NCBI RefSeq assembly: GCF_008831285.2
Contig: NC_045140.1
Coordinates: forward strand, 5,311,528-5,375,527
Reading direction: 5' to 3'
Source: Nymphaea colorata
Taxonomy: Eukaryota; Streptophyta; Magnoliopsida; Nymphaeales; Nymphaeaceae
DNA length: 64,000 nt
Part shown: piece by piece, positions 1 through 12,789 of the stretch
Position numbering within the stretch: the stretch's first letter is position 1
Layout: each line of letters begins with the position of its first letter
Program-made: the position numbers and the translations under genes
The notes under the pieces: generated by a model
Told to the model about the DNA's origin: nothing
The model's input: only the letters and a program-made list of their open reading frames with translations
The model's database searches: none

Positions 1-2985
1 ATCATACTTCTAGTTTCAAACCTGCTAACCCTTTGGCCATCTTGTTTCTGTTTAGGTGAAATATATCTATCTTTTTTCAATCTTTTCTCTTGTAAGATGA
101 CAATATCAACAACGATCAAGGAGTTGGCTAAGGTGCTGCCTAAGGACTACATAAGGAAAGGCTCCTGCTATTGTTCTGAAATTTGGACGAATCAGCAGCT
201 TGGGATAATAAGAAAAGAGTTGTCCATGGAAGTCGCAGCACATGGTTGTGCAGCATTCGTCCTCAAATGCCACTAGCAATATCCACACAGAGGTGAGGTA
301 CCATGTATAAGGAGATTCACTCAACTTTCCATGTCAAATTGACGCTAGAACAGAGAAGTACGTGCATGGATCAGCATGCAGTATGCTTTATGTGGGTTGA
401 ATTGAAATATCGCTTCAGGTAAACTATCATATTTAGGGGTTGAAAGTCCTTCCGTACGTTTAAGTGTTACCATTGTTTATTTTCGAGTCAATGTGATACC
501 GGAACCTCTTCACTTACATAAAGCAAAACTGTACTCATCGAAATTGTGTTTAAGAATTTTTTTTGAAATCATGGTCTTAGAACAGAGATGGCAGCGAACA
601 ACTAGTGATAGCAGTGCTCGATTCAAGCAATTATGGCCACAATCCATCACTTCAAAAATTGATGGTTGAATAAAGAGCGAAATAACACTACAAACCTACA
701 ACCTGTGTTTGAATTAATGAGCTACAACTTCAAGTTATCATGTAAATGGTATGCATGGAGTTTCATACTTTCTAGTCTAAAGAATTTTCACCTGTAGTTC
801 ATTTTGGCAACTTCAATCGCAGAAGAAACAATGTTCAAGGCTTGTTACTGACAAAAACAATTAAGTTTTCATTAAGCCATTTCATCATCTATTGCTAATA
901 GATTTGATAACAAGTGTCATCTCTGATAACTGGCCCTGCGTGCTAAAAACTAAGTGAACTATATTTCCCTGTCCATTTCGCACCTATGAAAGCATCCATT
1001 GTCATCCTCACATCCACTGCAATGAAATGATCTTATCATGGATTCTGAATTCAGTTAGCAAACAGATAGTGGATAGTGTAATTTATTTTGCCAGACTAAT
1101 GATATGTGAAAAGATTTGCATAACCATTATACCGGAAGCCTGTTACCACACTCTTGTAATTAGATGCTGAGTTAGTATGTTGACTCCAGGGAGAAGCAAT
1201 TTCAATGGCAATATGTGTCACTAAAATGAAATATCTGTGCAACAAACTCAGCTTCTATTCTCCAAGTAAACAGGCTACTTGCCTAGTTTAGTTTGATGAT
1301 TTGAATTCCAAGCCTATGACAGTTATTTTCATCGTGTTCATTAAGCATTTTACCAAGAGATGTGTTCCACAAAACACTGTCTCTTCCACTTTTGAAGACC
1401 ATCATGAAATATTTTCCTTGCAAGAAACCAGTTTGCTATGGAGTTGTCCAATGTCTTCAAATTAAATGTTCTCAGTCAGTCAATTGAGGAGGTCCATATA
1501 TAGGCTGCTAATCAGCAATAGCTCTATCTCAATTTGGGTGCTATTTAAGATCTATTGTCTGGGAAGATGATTGTACCAAGTAAACTTCCTGTTAAGTCAC
1601 AAGTTTTTCATAACATAAACTTTCTTCTATGGTACTATCTATTCCACTCATGAGTCTGAAATGTACAATAAGAAAGAACAAAGAAGGAGAGGGTTCCTCA
1701 ACCTCCCCCAGTTGTTCATTGAGGAGAGGGTTCCATTACTAATTACCATCTTACAATTATTCTTGCAATCTAGTTTACAATTATTCTTGCCTCATTGGCT
1801 TTTCTTGGAGTGACCATTCTTACCAATCCACCTGGTCATTTGCATTGATTGATTGTAGAGGATCTGATTGGTGTAGCTTGACCTCGTGCTATAGTTAGTT
1901 AATGCAGTTTTAAACCGCTCTTATGTACAAAAAAAAAAAAAAAAATCTTGTTCAACTGATCTCCTATTGATTCTCTTCAAGAGTGGTGATATCCAGGCTA
2001 ATGCTTTCTAACTGCAATGGTTTCTCCAATAGCCTCCCTCAAGTTCATTGTTCCTTGAATAACATTGAGGTTGGTGGTTTGAATAACATTGAGGTTGGTG
2101 GTAAGAAAATGATTTCTGTTGCTACTTGCTAGTCAGAGGCTTGGGTAGAATATAAGAAACTTGGTCCTCTAGTAAAATATATTTAATTTGCATCTTCCTT
2201 TTACTCTGAAATGTACTTAATTAACAAGGAGATTAAGTCTAAGTGTGCTTATTTGAGTTTCTAAGGGATTATTGTTTATTCTCTAAACCAAAATTAGCAC
2301 CACAGTTAAGGATTAATCATTCTTAAAGCTCAACCAACCAAGGTGTGTGCAAACATTTAATTAAAGACTAAATAAAGTTAAAAACTATCTTTAAATTAAA
2401 AATACATTTTAATATAAATAATATATTTTAAAAAAACACCTCCCTTTTCTTCTTTGACCGGGCATGACAAAGATCCCCGGGCAGACTTTTATCACATAGA
2501 TAACAACCAAACTAAATTCTAACTTAATCTAACAAAGGAAATAAAAACTTAACTAAGATAATATAATAATCAACATGAAAATGAGGCTTGGAACAAAGCC
2601 AAGTGAAAATGAAATGAGAGGAGAATAAAGAGGGAGAGACTAGAGAGAGCTAATCTACGAGGGTTTTCATTTGAGGCCAATAAGGGAGAAACAGACTCCA
2701 AGAGAGAGGAGGAGGAGGAGGAGAACAAAGAAAATGAGAGGATAGAAGTGAAAATATCTCCAACTCACACCAAAAAAAAAAAAAAAAAAAACTTTTTTGT
2801 GGGAACAAAAATAAAAGGAAAAAAGGAAAAAGACAGAAAACAACATTTCATTTTTAAAAATTACAAAAATATCCCTCTTCTCTTAATGCATATATGGGTT
2901 GCGTGCCCCTAACGGCGCACTAACTCACTCTGTTGGCCAGGACTGGTTGTGGCCAATACATGTCGTCCGTGTGTGTGACTTAAGC
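1..2985. other. Intergenic DNA without a recognisable gene
   Basis: No open frame here resembles a known family and no coherent exon series was found. The stretch is AT-rich. It holds a 24-bp direct duplication near 2057-2103 (core GAATAACATTGAGGTTGGTGG), an A17 tract near 1929-1946 and an A-rich tract near 2771-2790. The purine-rich GAGAGAG stretch around 2630-2740 is low-complexity. It could be the flank of a gene lying to the left, or old transposon sequence; nothing in it decides between these. Confidence 0.5.
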
Positions 2986-2987
2986 TT

Positions 2988-3346
2988 GGGCATCGGGCTG
3001 GCTCGGCCCAATAATGAGTAGGGTCCAGGCCAGCCCGACATCCAAAAACTGGGCTCGGTCCGGACCCGATTCAGAAAATTTGAGTTTGGGTCCAGCTCGA
3101 TTAAATTTTAAAAAATATTTTTAAATATAAAATAATATATATATATATATAATTAATTATAATAAAATATTATAAATATATTTATAAAAATTAATAAAAA
3201 ATTAAAAACCAATTATTAGCCTCCATTGAACTTATCGAGCCAGCTCGGGTCGCTTTTTCTTAGATTCGGACCTGAGCCCGAGTCAGACCGAATACCGTGT
3301 ACCCGACCCGACGGTAGCTGGGCCTGGTGCCCAGCCTTGTGCGCGT
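2988..3346. mobile_element. MITE-like element with GC-rich inverted ends
   Basis: The left end (GGGCATCGGGCTGGCTCGG from about 2989) and the right end (GGGCCTGGTGCCCAGCC, ending about 3339) are imperfect inverted repeats rich in CGGGC/GCCCG. They enclose about 300 bp of very AT-rich sequence. This composition and the GGGCATCGGGC terminus closely resemble the better delimited hAT-like element at 58308-58540. A clean target duplication was not found (only a loose GTGTGTGAC versus GCGTGACC similarity), so the limits are approximate. Confidence 0.45.
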
Positions 3347-3639
3347 GACCGTGTATAGAAATGAGCAGCCACTGCATGGCCACATCAGCTCGTGTGTGAA
3401 CAACAGATGGTCGATACAGCCAGGTCCGACCACTATGTGCTTAGTCTAGTTTTATTTATTTATTTATTATTAGAAAAAGCAATGGTATTTTGGAAAATGT
3501 GCAGAATTTTGGTAAATCAATTGAAATTTAGTAATCATGAATATTTTGGGTATTTTGAAGTGGAGGGTGTTTTGGGGAATTGTGCACGGTGCACGGGAAT
3601 TTTGTGCCCTCAAAGATTTGAAATGGAAGTTTAGATCTG

Positions 3640-4320
3640 GATGGGATGTGACAATGTAGAACCTAGAATGGATTTGAAAGTGTTGTTTGGATCTGGGATG
3701 GTTCAGAAAGTGAGATTTGGACCCAAATTGGGTCATGAAAGTGATGTTTGAATCTTGACGTAGGATTTGGACCCATATTAGATTCAGAAGGTGGAAATTT
3801 GGACCTGAATTTAATATGAAAGTCATAGTTTAATCCAGATGAATCTGAAGATGATAGTCTGGATCCGAAAAGTGATCATTTGTATTCGAAAGCGATAGTT
3901 TGAATCCTAATAGATCTGAAAGCAATGGATTTGAAAGTGGTAGTTTAGTTCCAAATGAATCCAAAAAAGATATTTTGGATCCAGATGGATAAGAAAGGGA
4001 TAATTTGGATATGAATGAATCAAGAAGTGATCGTTTGGATCCAAAATGGGATATGTTAGATTTGAATGGATCTAAAATGGAAAATTTGAATCTGAATGGA
4101 TCAGAAAGCTATAGTTTGGATCCAAATGGATGCAAAAGTGATATTTTGGACCGGAATGGATTCAAAAGAGATAGTTTGAATAAGAATGAATCTAAAAGCA
4201 ATATTTTGGTCCCTAATGGATTCAAAAGAGATAGTTTGAATAAGAATGAATCTAAAAGCAATATTTTGGATCTGAAATGGGTCCAAAAGTGAGATCTTGG
4301 ATCTAAAAATTAACAATTTG
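3640..4320 (+). repeat. Degenerate 30-bp minisatellite, partly open reading frame
   Basis: This is a run of about 30-bp units of the form TTTGGATCC-AATGGAT-CAAAAGTGATAG. In the frame at 4005-4292 each unit encodes ten residues, roughly L-D-x-N-G-x-K-x-x-x, and the frame stays open over about nine units. The units near 4158-4212 and 4218-4272 are a near-identical 60-bp duplication (GATTCAAAAGAGATAGTTTG occurs in both). The left part (3640-4000) is more diverged and has stops. There is no signal peptide, splice context or family match, so expression as protein is unsupported. Confidence 0.7.
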
Positions 4321-4662
4321 TATCCAAATTGATCTAGATGAAAGGTTTTGGATTTTATTTGGATCTAGATCGAGTTTTTAAGGCATAGATTTGATATGTA
4401 TTGAGTCTGGCATTACAATCGAGATCAAAAGGTTTGGATAACCTAACAGGCTTGGGTTGAATTGAGTGTGGCGCCAGGATCGAGATCAAAAAAATTTGAA
4501 TTGGAGGCTTGAATTGAATCCATGATCTAAGTCAGTGGCAAAATGGTAATATAAGGTTTTGGGTTATGGGCAGAGTAGAGATTTTGTAAAAGTGAAATTT
4601 GGGTTGACCTATAAAAGTTTTGGAAAATATTAATTGACCCCAGTAAAGATTTTGCAAGATTT

Positions 4663-4757
<95 letters not shown>

Positions 4758-5192
4758 TTTAGCTATCATAAGAAAAAAAAATTGACTTTGCCCCAGTTGA
4801 GAAACTATGAGATGAAAGCAACAAACATTTGAACCAATAGTTGATAACAAGGTTTGTCTCTATTCAACACATTATATTAACCAAATGCATATACCACAAC
4901 CAACCTTTTTATAGGGAACATATAAAACACAAATAGATCATATTTATTCTTCATTTAAACCCAAGTAAGGCTTCACATGGTAGACTAACAAGCATGATAA
5001 ATCAATGATTGTCTTAGTTGAAGCTTCAAAAGGTGGTTGGTAGCTGGAATCCTGTGTTCTTTGGAACGATGTCCCAGTAAAAAATAAAGGACACCAAACA
5101 TGAGACAAAGAATACGAAGAACAATTTGTCTTCTTGTCAAAAAACGTTCAAGTCATGTCGTTTGATGCTCACTCTTTGTCTCTCTCTCTCAA
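4321..5192. other. Intergenic DNA with a long (TA)n tract
   Basis: No gene is visible. The main content is a (TA)n microsatellite with a few C interruptions at about 4663-4756. The flanks continue the GGATCT-rich style of the neighbouring minisatellite up to about 4520 and are then plain AT-rich sequence. Confidence 0.6.
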
Positions 5193-5195
5193 TTA

Positions 5196-5609
5196 GGGGC
5201 CGTTTGATGGTCAGAAAAAAATTTCTGGAAAAAAATTTCTGGAAAAAAATTTCTAGAAAAAAATTTCTGGAATTGAAGAAACGGAAAAAATTTTCCGTTT
5301 TTCCAAAACCAGTTTGTGTTTTATTTTTCTAGAAAAAAATTTCTTTGTTTGATGGGAATGGTGAGGAAGAAGGAGGAAGAAGAGAATGAGGGAGGAGGGA
5401 GAAAAAATTTCCTCCTCCAACGGTCACAAAAAAATTTCTGGAAAAATTTCTCCACCCCTCTGGTTGGAGAAATTTTTCCGAAAATATTTTTCCAGAATCA
5501 TCTCCAACGGTCCAAATTTTTTTTCCATGTTTGATCAAATGGAAAAGTTTTAAAAATTTGATTTTTTTTTTTTGTTGAACAATGCTTTTCCTGCCAACCA
5601 AACGCCCCC
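5196..5609. mobile_element. Tourist/PIF-Harbinger-like MITE with TTA target duplications
   Basis: The 5' terminus GGGGCCGTTTGATGGTCAG and the reverse complement of the 3' terminus, GGGGGCGTTTGGTTGGCAG, are imperfect terminal inverted repeats. A TTA trinucleotide flanks both ends (5193-5195 and 5610-5612), the duplication size typical of PIF/Harbinger (Tourist) elements. The 414-bp interior is non-coding and itself palindrome-rich, with repeated AAAAAATTTCTGGAA and its complement TTCCAGAA-like motifs. The reading frames through it are low-complexity translations of this repeat. Confidence 0.65.
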
Positions 5610-5612
5610 TTA

Positions 5613-6188
5613 GGGAAGGGAATCTCTGTGTCTCTCTCTTGCGGCAAGAGAAAGGCTGCAAACGGCTTCTTTATTTGCCTCCCTTGGCACTATTGTCACG
5701 TCATGTTCTCCTAAACCAGAACTTGATGTTCCTAGGAAAATGTGTTCCAAAATCATATATGCTCCTTACAAACTTTCACCCGAAAATGTGTTCCAAAATC
5801 ATATACTTTTGAGTATTTCATGAATTTGTCCCAAAATAATAATAGATTGATGGAATACTTGTTCGATAATTTCATAAATCTATTTTAATTTTGAGGCAAA
5901 TTCATAAAACACCTACATGATGTACTTATTACCAAATGGTTTTTCATCCTTGGTAAGGATGTCATAAGAGTTAGTTAGGTGACAAGCGAAATTATCCAAT
6001 GACATCTATTTGATATTGCAGACTAGCCAAGAAATGATGCATTTGCTAATGACACCCTCTTCTACATGTTCCTTATTGTATATGAAACGTGTTTTGATTG
6101 TGACCCATGCGAAAATGAAATCTGCACATTAGAAAGCTTTTCCAAAGGAAAAGCGCCACTCTGTAAGTTGAAGTATGATTAATTTGAA

Positions 6189-6229
<41 letters not shown>

Positions 6230-8800
6230 AAATGAAGGTTAAAGAGTCAATTAATACGTTGGTAAACGGATTCCAGTCTATTGAATGTTATTTGTACCGT
6301 CCTCTCTTAGTTTCAAAAAATGACGTACTTAGGACCGAAAACATTTGGAAAATTGGACGCTTGAATCGGTGGAATAAAATCTATTTGATTCATCGGCTGC
6401 TAAGACTGTTCGTTATCTTATTATTTTCTAAAATATTTTAAAGTTTTATATTGATACTCTTTTCTTATAATTTCACCCATTTTTACTAGTAACTAATATA
6501 ACTGTTTAGTCGACTCACAATCGACTCGGCCGAAAGTCTGATCCGGCCAACTCACCGAGTCAGTAGCCTTGTCAACTCGATTCGGATTTCTTATTCCATA
6601 AAACTGCTTAAATAAATGAAATATGCCAACAAATTCTTTTACTTAAAAGATTTTTTTAATTATCATTAATTTACTTGTAAAATATAAAAAAGTAGAAAGC
6701 GGGTCAATTGGCCTGCGCCTACGCAGCTCAATTCATTATCTTTCAGCTGAATAATACCAATAAGAAACCCATGTTTCATGCAGCGCACCGGTCTTAATCA
6801 GATATGAGATATCCAACATTTGGGGACCATTACTTTAAACTTAAAAAGGAAAAAAGAAGAAAAAAAACAAGAACATTTCCAATGGAATTTGGATCTGATA
6901 AGTCAATTTGGATTATTCTTTAGAATTTTTGTGTAGTCATGAATTGTTTGACATTAGAAGCAAAGTATGAGTGTTCTGCAAAACTGCCAAAAATTTATTT
7001 ATCATCTATGGAACACTAATTTATGTGTTCTGTGAATCTGCCCTTAATTTGAGTGCAGATTCATAAAGCACTTACATGGTGTTCCTAATTTCAAATAGCT
7101 TTTTAAGGTCCAAAACAAAATCATAATATGATTGCCACATTTATTGTGTTTCAAAACATGTTTTTTGGTACTTTTTTTTTTATCATATCCAGTAATCCCA
7201 CAATCTCCATATTCAAATTGGTTTTTATTGAGAAGATGCTTTTATATATTCATTTTAGGTTTTCCTAATTTCAAACAGCTTAAATTTTAAGGTCCAAAAC
7301 AAAATTTGCCACATTTTTTTGTGGTTCAAAACATGTTTTTTGGTACTTTTTATCATATCGAGTAATCCCACAATCTCCATGTTCAAATTGATTTTTGTTG
7401 AAAAGATACTTTTATATATTCATTTTAGTGCAACAATCACAACAGATGATGTCGACTATACTTTATGGGAATGAGAGGTTCTGTAAGAACTTCTGCCAGA
7501 TTCTGTAAGAACTTCTGCCATTCTTTAAATAATATGATGAAATACTTTTTCTGTTCACCCAAAAACACAAATGCAAAAATATTGAATCTCTATCCATAAC
7601 CAAAATCTGAACTGTTTGTGACAGCAGGTAATCCAAACTGTTAGTTTGTGAAAGCAGGTGGGTAGGCCCAGTAAGAAGAATGAGAAAAAGAACAAATTAT
7701 CCCAAATTCAAACATGAACGGGACATGTACTCCCCTTTTGTGCGGATGAGGGCTCACGCCTGCCACTAAAGATAAGGCCGGTGGAAGAGCCCCATGGGGC
7801 TCTACCATGAAACAGTGGGGCCCACAAAATTAGAGTGGGTAGGCCCCACCTGCCCCTTCTGTACTCCAATTGACCTGAAACGCTAGGGTGAGAAGGATGC
7901 CTCCGGCTGGCCCACCTCCTTTTTGTAGAGAATTGGCATTTTTTATTTTATGATAATTTTTAAATATGTTAGAAAGCTTTTATTTTTAATTGAACTTTTT
8001 ATATTTTAAAAAAATAAACTTTCATTTTCTTTATTAATTCACAACAAATTCAATTTCTATTAATATGGGCGCTTCACAAAATCTTCATAAAATGAATGTC
8101 TTTTTCTAATGCTAAGCGTCCGTGTCAACATATGATATCAAGTCAAGATAAGTTTGCTAAGGATTTTGGGCAGATTGGACTTAGGGTAAGAGAGAAAGTG
8201 ACATTTGATATTACTGATGATGATGAAAGAACTGAAACCAGCTGGCTACATAGTTATCTTTTTCACTTTTTTGTAAATGAGTTTTTAACAACACAAAATA
8301 AAAAAAAAATATCATCCCTTACCATATAAGTAGCTGGCTTATTTCAATTTTCCTCTTAATTAGATTTGAAAACTTATTTTAGATGAATCGAAAATGTGTT
8401 GGATTTGAATTCAAGTCTAAAGAGGGGAAAGGCAAAACCAAAATATAAAAATTTCTTGTTGGTCTTAGCCTAGATTCTAGCCTATGTCATAGGGATCCAG
8501 GGGTGCTCTAACATACTTCCTACTGGCATATTTTTTCATAAGTTATGTTAGTAGACATTCTCTCCAAAATCAAGACCTAAAAAAAAGGGGCAAAGAAAGA
8601 AAACTCTTAAATGATCACATCAAAACCTAATTTATTTGCACATTTTGGGCTTTTGGGTATCTCTCAAACCAATGGTATTAGGTGAATAAATAATATATAA
8701 ACTAATTAAAATATTTTTATTATGATTATTTTATATGACTATTTTACCAATTAAAATACTCCTCCAAACAAGTTTTTTTTTTTAAAAAAAAAAAACTTTT
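5613..8800. other. Intergenic DNA with dispersed repeats and a 180-bp tandem duplication
   Basis: No gene family is recognisable. A (TA)n tract lies near 6191-6223. Copies of a dispersed repeat containing TTCATAAARCACYTACATGRTG occur near 5860-5950 and 7000-7110. The segment 7081-7260 is repeated imperfectly at 7261-7432 (shared CAGCTTAAATTTTAAGG-type, ATCATATC-AGTAATCCCACA and TTTTATATATTCATTTTAG blocks). A short open frame at 8096-8329 has no recognisable domain and AT-rich context. Confidence 0.55.
7081..7432 (+). repeat. Imperfect tandem duplication, period about 180 bp
   Basis: The two copies start at CCTAATTTCAAATAGC (about 7084) and CCTAATTTCAAACAGC (about 7264). Both continue through GGTCCAAAACAAAAT, CAAAACATGTTTTTTGGTAC, AGTAATCCCACAATCTCC and TTTTATATATTCATTTTAG in the same order. 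Small indels distinguish them. No coding content. Confidence 0.75.
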
Positions 8801-8829
8801 TTTCTTTTTCCGCTCTCACTCTCTCAAGT

Positions 8830-9278
8830 TGTAGATGAGCCAAATATTGTCATCCCGCCGAGGCTGATTGCTAGGTTAACCCTATCCGGTGGTTTTTCGA
8901 ACCCGTTTCGGACCATTTGGATCGGGTCAGTGTGGAGCTTGTTCTCGTCCGCCCCGATGCTTGCTTGGCAAAAGGGCAAGGAGCAAGAAACAGTGTCCAC
9001 TCGAACGTCTCTCTTTTGGTCATGCCAACCCCTCAGAGCTTGACACGTTTCAACATCTGCACCGTCCATTGGCGAGGACTGGCGGCAATCGACGGCGGAG
9101 AGCCGCTGATCCTCTAGCCTTCCCCACCTCTCTTCGCTGCCTATATATAGATGGAATTTCACCTGAAAACGGAGGCGAGAATCTCCACTCCTTAGCTGTT
9201 TTCCTTCCCCCCGTTTGGAACACGGTCGGAAAATCTTTCTCGCGGTGCTCGGAGGCGGAAAAGAGGAGGTTTGATTGA
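8830..9278 (+). promoter_or_regulatory. Orphan promoter and probable non-coding first exon
   Basis: This is a CpG-rich island in an AT-rich setting. It has an inverted CCAAT box (CCATTGG, about 9065-9071), a strong TATA element (CTATATATAG, about 9141-9150) and then a pyrimidine-rich leader. The leader ends in TTGATTGAG/GTACGT, a near-consensus 5' splice site at about 9278/9279. Downstream of it I find no coding exon before a repeat block. It may be the first exon of a long non-coding or distant transcript, or the surviving 5' end of a disrupted gene. The long frames on both strands here look like by-products of GC content. Confidence 0.35.
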
Positions 9279-10655
9279 GGTACGTCGGGACGATCTTTCT
9301 GTCTTTCTCTTTCGTTTCCGGTGTTTGTTTCAGATTTTGGTTGTGCGTGATGGAATCTAAAAGGAAACAGTTTTTCTTGTACTTATGGATGGGATTGGGT
9401 TTTCCCGTCACTTGCAACTCCGCGTGCGATTCGAAGTCTATGATCCTCGAGGACTCTTCATGGATTCGGATTTTCGTTTCCCTTTGTTGTTTGGCGCGGA
9501 ATTTTTAAACCGTGAAAAGCGTTGTTCTGTTCCTAGGAAAGTGTGCCGAAGGAAGAACTCTGATTCGGGAGTTGGAAGGTTTAGGTGATAATGCGTCACT
9601 CACTCATTCGTCGATTTAGATGTGATTGATTTTACATAGGGGAAAGCTGCGGGAACGCCATCGCAGATATGTTTCCTTTCAGAAACCATTTGATCATGTT
9701 TGCTTACATTTTTCAGAAGAGAGGGTGTCAAACAACAAAAGTTCGTTATGTGCGAAAACTTTTCCAACTCAAAGGGATCTTATCAGTACTTTGCTTCCCA
9801 TGATCAAGCAATTAGTTCTTTCTTCCTTCCATTGTTTATATATTCGTTAGGCATGAACGCGTTAATAGTTTTCTATTAGATAATAGTTTTTTTTCTGGTC
9901 AAAAGGTTTCTCCATTCTTGCGACCTTGCGACCGAAAAAAAAAACAATAATAATTTAAAAGATGTCAAATTAGAAAACCGGTAATTTTAAGTCTTGGTTT
10001 GGTGGACAGGCTTCACGTTAACACGAAGGGAAGAAAGGGAAATCTGTGGAGTTTCATTTTCTTGGGAGCTACTGAGCAAGACCCAAGGAAGAGTTTCTCC
10101 TGCATCATGTTACTGGATTGTCCTACGGATTTATTTTCCCAGCTAGCTCGTGGCTGGGGACAACATACACTTCTTGCTCGGTGATTCATGAACGTATGGT
10201 GGAGAGGCGTAGGCCGCGAACAGTTAGGGCCCGGTTTATTGGGGAAAATAGTTTCCAACTTAGTATGATGGCGGGCCGATGAAACAACGGTCGTCAGTCC
10301 GATTCTTGTGTTGCTATTTCTGAAATACAAAAAGTGGGTGTCTTGCTTTTATTAGTCTATCTCTCCCTTCTGCTTTTTTCCACAAGCATAAAATAAAGCG
10401 AGTGACCTATTGCATTACGTCAAACACATCGTTGTCGCTCATTTTCCATGGTAAATATTATATATATCATGGCTGTGCTTCACTGTACTCACTTCATATT
10501 AGGTTTCTCTGCTGTTGAGTTGATTAAAGTATCCTCGCTCCGATAATTTGGCGCTAAAATGAATATGAGATGTGGTACGACCCGTCATTGTTAACTATAG
10601 ACCCCACTCATTATGTTGACTGAATGACGCCTCCTGAATTCGTTCTTTCTTTCTT

Positions 10656-10696
<41 letters not shown>

Positions 10697-11219
10697 ATTA
10701 TATGATTAATATGTCGGCTGATACGGGCGGCATACTCATGGTGGTCTTCTCACGGTATCTTTGTAGTAAATGGTCATGCTTTTTCTTTTTTAGTTGATTG
10801 TCAATCTCTGTCCCACGAAATAATGTACGAGACCTAAAGTCGTGGATTTGGGATCGGACATGGTATCGTTTTCGTAGCAAAGTTGCATGATTTAATGGGT
10901 CCACGCAGTCCGCCAAGTTGGACTGTTGAATAAAGAAATCCACTTTTTCTTTACGTAGTTTTCTCTTCAAGGTCTACGGCGTGTTTGAGTGGAGGAGAAA
11001 TTTCTTACAGAGAAATTTGTTTCTTCCGTGGATTTTTTTTTTTTTTTTTTTTCTGGTGGAGGAGTGTGACCGTCTTTCTTTACTTCATGGAAATAGTATT
11101 TGACAAAAGCGACAGTTTGATTCAGAAGTCATGCCTGATGCCTGTTGTTGTTTCCCCCGAAAGCGGCTTATCGTCTCTTTTCCAGTTTCGTTATGATGCT
11201 TAAAAGCTTAAAAATACTT
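9279..11219. other. Intergenic DNA downstream of the orphan promoter
   Basis: No family-level coding signal was seen on either strand. It contains a (TA)n tract at about 10662-10691, a T22 run near 11033-11052, and MITE-like scraps: GGCCCGGTTTATTGGGG near 10228, and GGCGTGTTTGAGTGG near 10978 with repeated GAGAAATTTCTT motifs. Part of it could be the intron following the splice donor at 9279. Confidence 0.45.
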
Positions 11220-11418
11220 ACCTCTCATAGATTGTTTTCTTCAGTATTACGTAAAAGATTTTTATTTTAGAGGGGTAGGAACAAAGTGTTTGCAAGTCTT
11301 CCATATTGTTTGGAGAAAATATGTGTACCTCTCATAGATTGTTTTCTTCAGTATTACGTAAAAGATTTTTATTTTAGAGGGGTAGGAACAAAGTGTTTCC
11401 AAGTCTTCCATATTGTTT
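11220..11418 (+). repeat. 107-bp tandem direct duplication
   Basis: ACCTCTCATAGATTG begins at 11220 and again at 11327. The two copies stay almost identical for about 90 bp, through ACGTAAAAGATTTTTATTTT, GAGGGGTAGGAACAAAGTG and CTTCCATATTGTTT. One visible difference is TTTGCAAG versus TTTCCAAG. The near identity implies a recent duplication. Confidence 0.9.
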
Positions 11419-11477
11419 TCTCTATTTATTCGGGCAACGAAAAGGATTAATCCCACCATTCCAGCGAGGGTTGAAGC

Positions 11478-12031
<554 letters not shown>

Positions 12032-12600
12032 ATAACCTTGGATTTTTATATGGTGGCTGCTGTCGGGGCAAGCTTGCATCACATGTAGAATGATCAGACT
12101 TATATTAAGCACGTCTAATTAACTTCTCACTGTCATTTTCAAACATTTTTTCTAATTTTTTATTATAACCGTAAAGGTCACAACCAGATGTGACAAAAAA
12201 TGTGAAAGGTATTTCTTTGAATAACTCTGAGAAACATTTTGACTTCATAATCAGTGGCAGAGCTGCATCTAAGTTTCAGACTTCCCAACTCAAAATCGAA
12301 CCAGTATATTAACCTTCTATTGGTTGTGCTTCATTAATGCCATGAGGAAAAGACAGAAAAAAGAAAAAAACAATGATCTTATTTTCGTATTAGGCAATCG
12401 CCATCCTTTAAGCCAGTTCTCTCTTTTTCTCTAATGCTTCTTACTGTTTTATTCTTCGATACCAGTCATCAATGCTCTACTTAAAACTTTTGACCGACAT
12501 TAATTGTTAATCACAAACATGAGCCCAATAGTCACACAATGAGACAACATGTTTCTCAATCCTCTTTGAGGTTGATGGGAAGTAACATATTATTTCAAGC

Positions 12601-12789
12601 ATGTGATTAGAACAAACATTTAACAAGTCCTCACATGCGTTTGTGATCAAAACAAGTATTTAACAAGTCCTCACATGCGTTTGTGATCAAAACAAATATT
12701 TGACAAGTCCTCACATGCGTTTGTGATCAAAACAAATATTTAACAAGTCCTCACATGCGTTTGTGATCAAAACAAATATTAACAAGTAC
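12601..12789 (+). repeat. 40-bp minisatellite, four full copies
   Basis: Units starting at 12621, 12661, 12701 and 12741 each read TAACAAGTCCTCACATGCGT followed by TTGTGATCAAAACAAATATT, with one or two substitutions. Partial units flank the array on both sides (from about 12601 and to about 12789). The exact 40-bp spacing and near identity indicate recent slippage or unequal exchange. Confidence 0.92.

Noticed and set aside
1929-1946. Poly(A) tract as the tail of a retrotransposed gene or LINE
   Set aside because: No coding sequence, target duplication or polyadenylation signal context was found upstream of it.
4662-4850. Open frames made of YIYIYI or RERERE repeats (also near 11393-11862, 36864-37079 and 58731-58960)
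   Set aside because: They are translations of (TA)n and (CT)n microsatellites.
8824-9417. A 197-codon open frame on the minus strand over the orphan promoter
   Set aside because: It shows no domain, no plausible codon bias and no splice context. It runs antisense through TATA and leader-like sequence, so it is best explained by local GC content.
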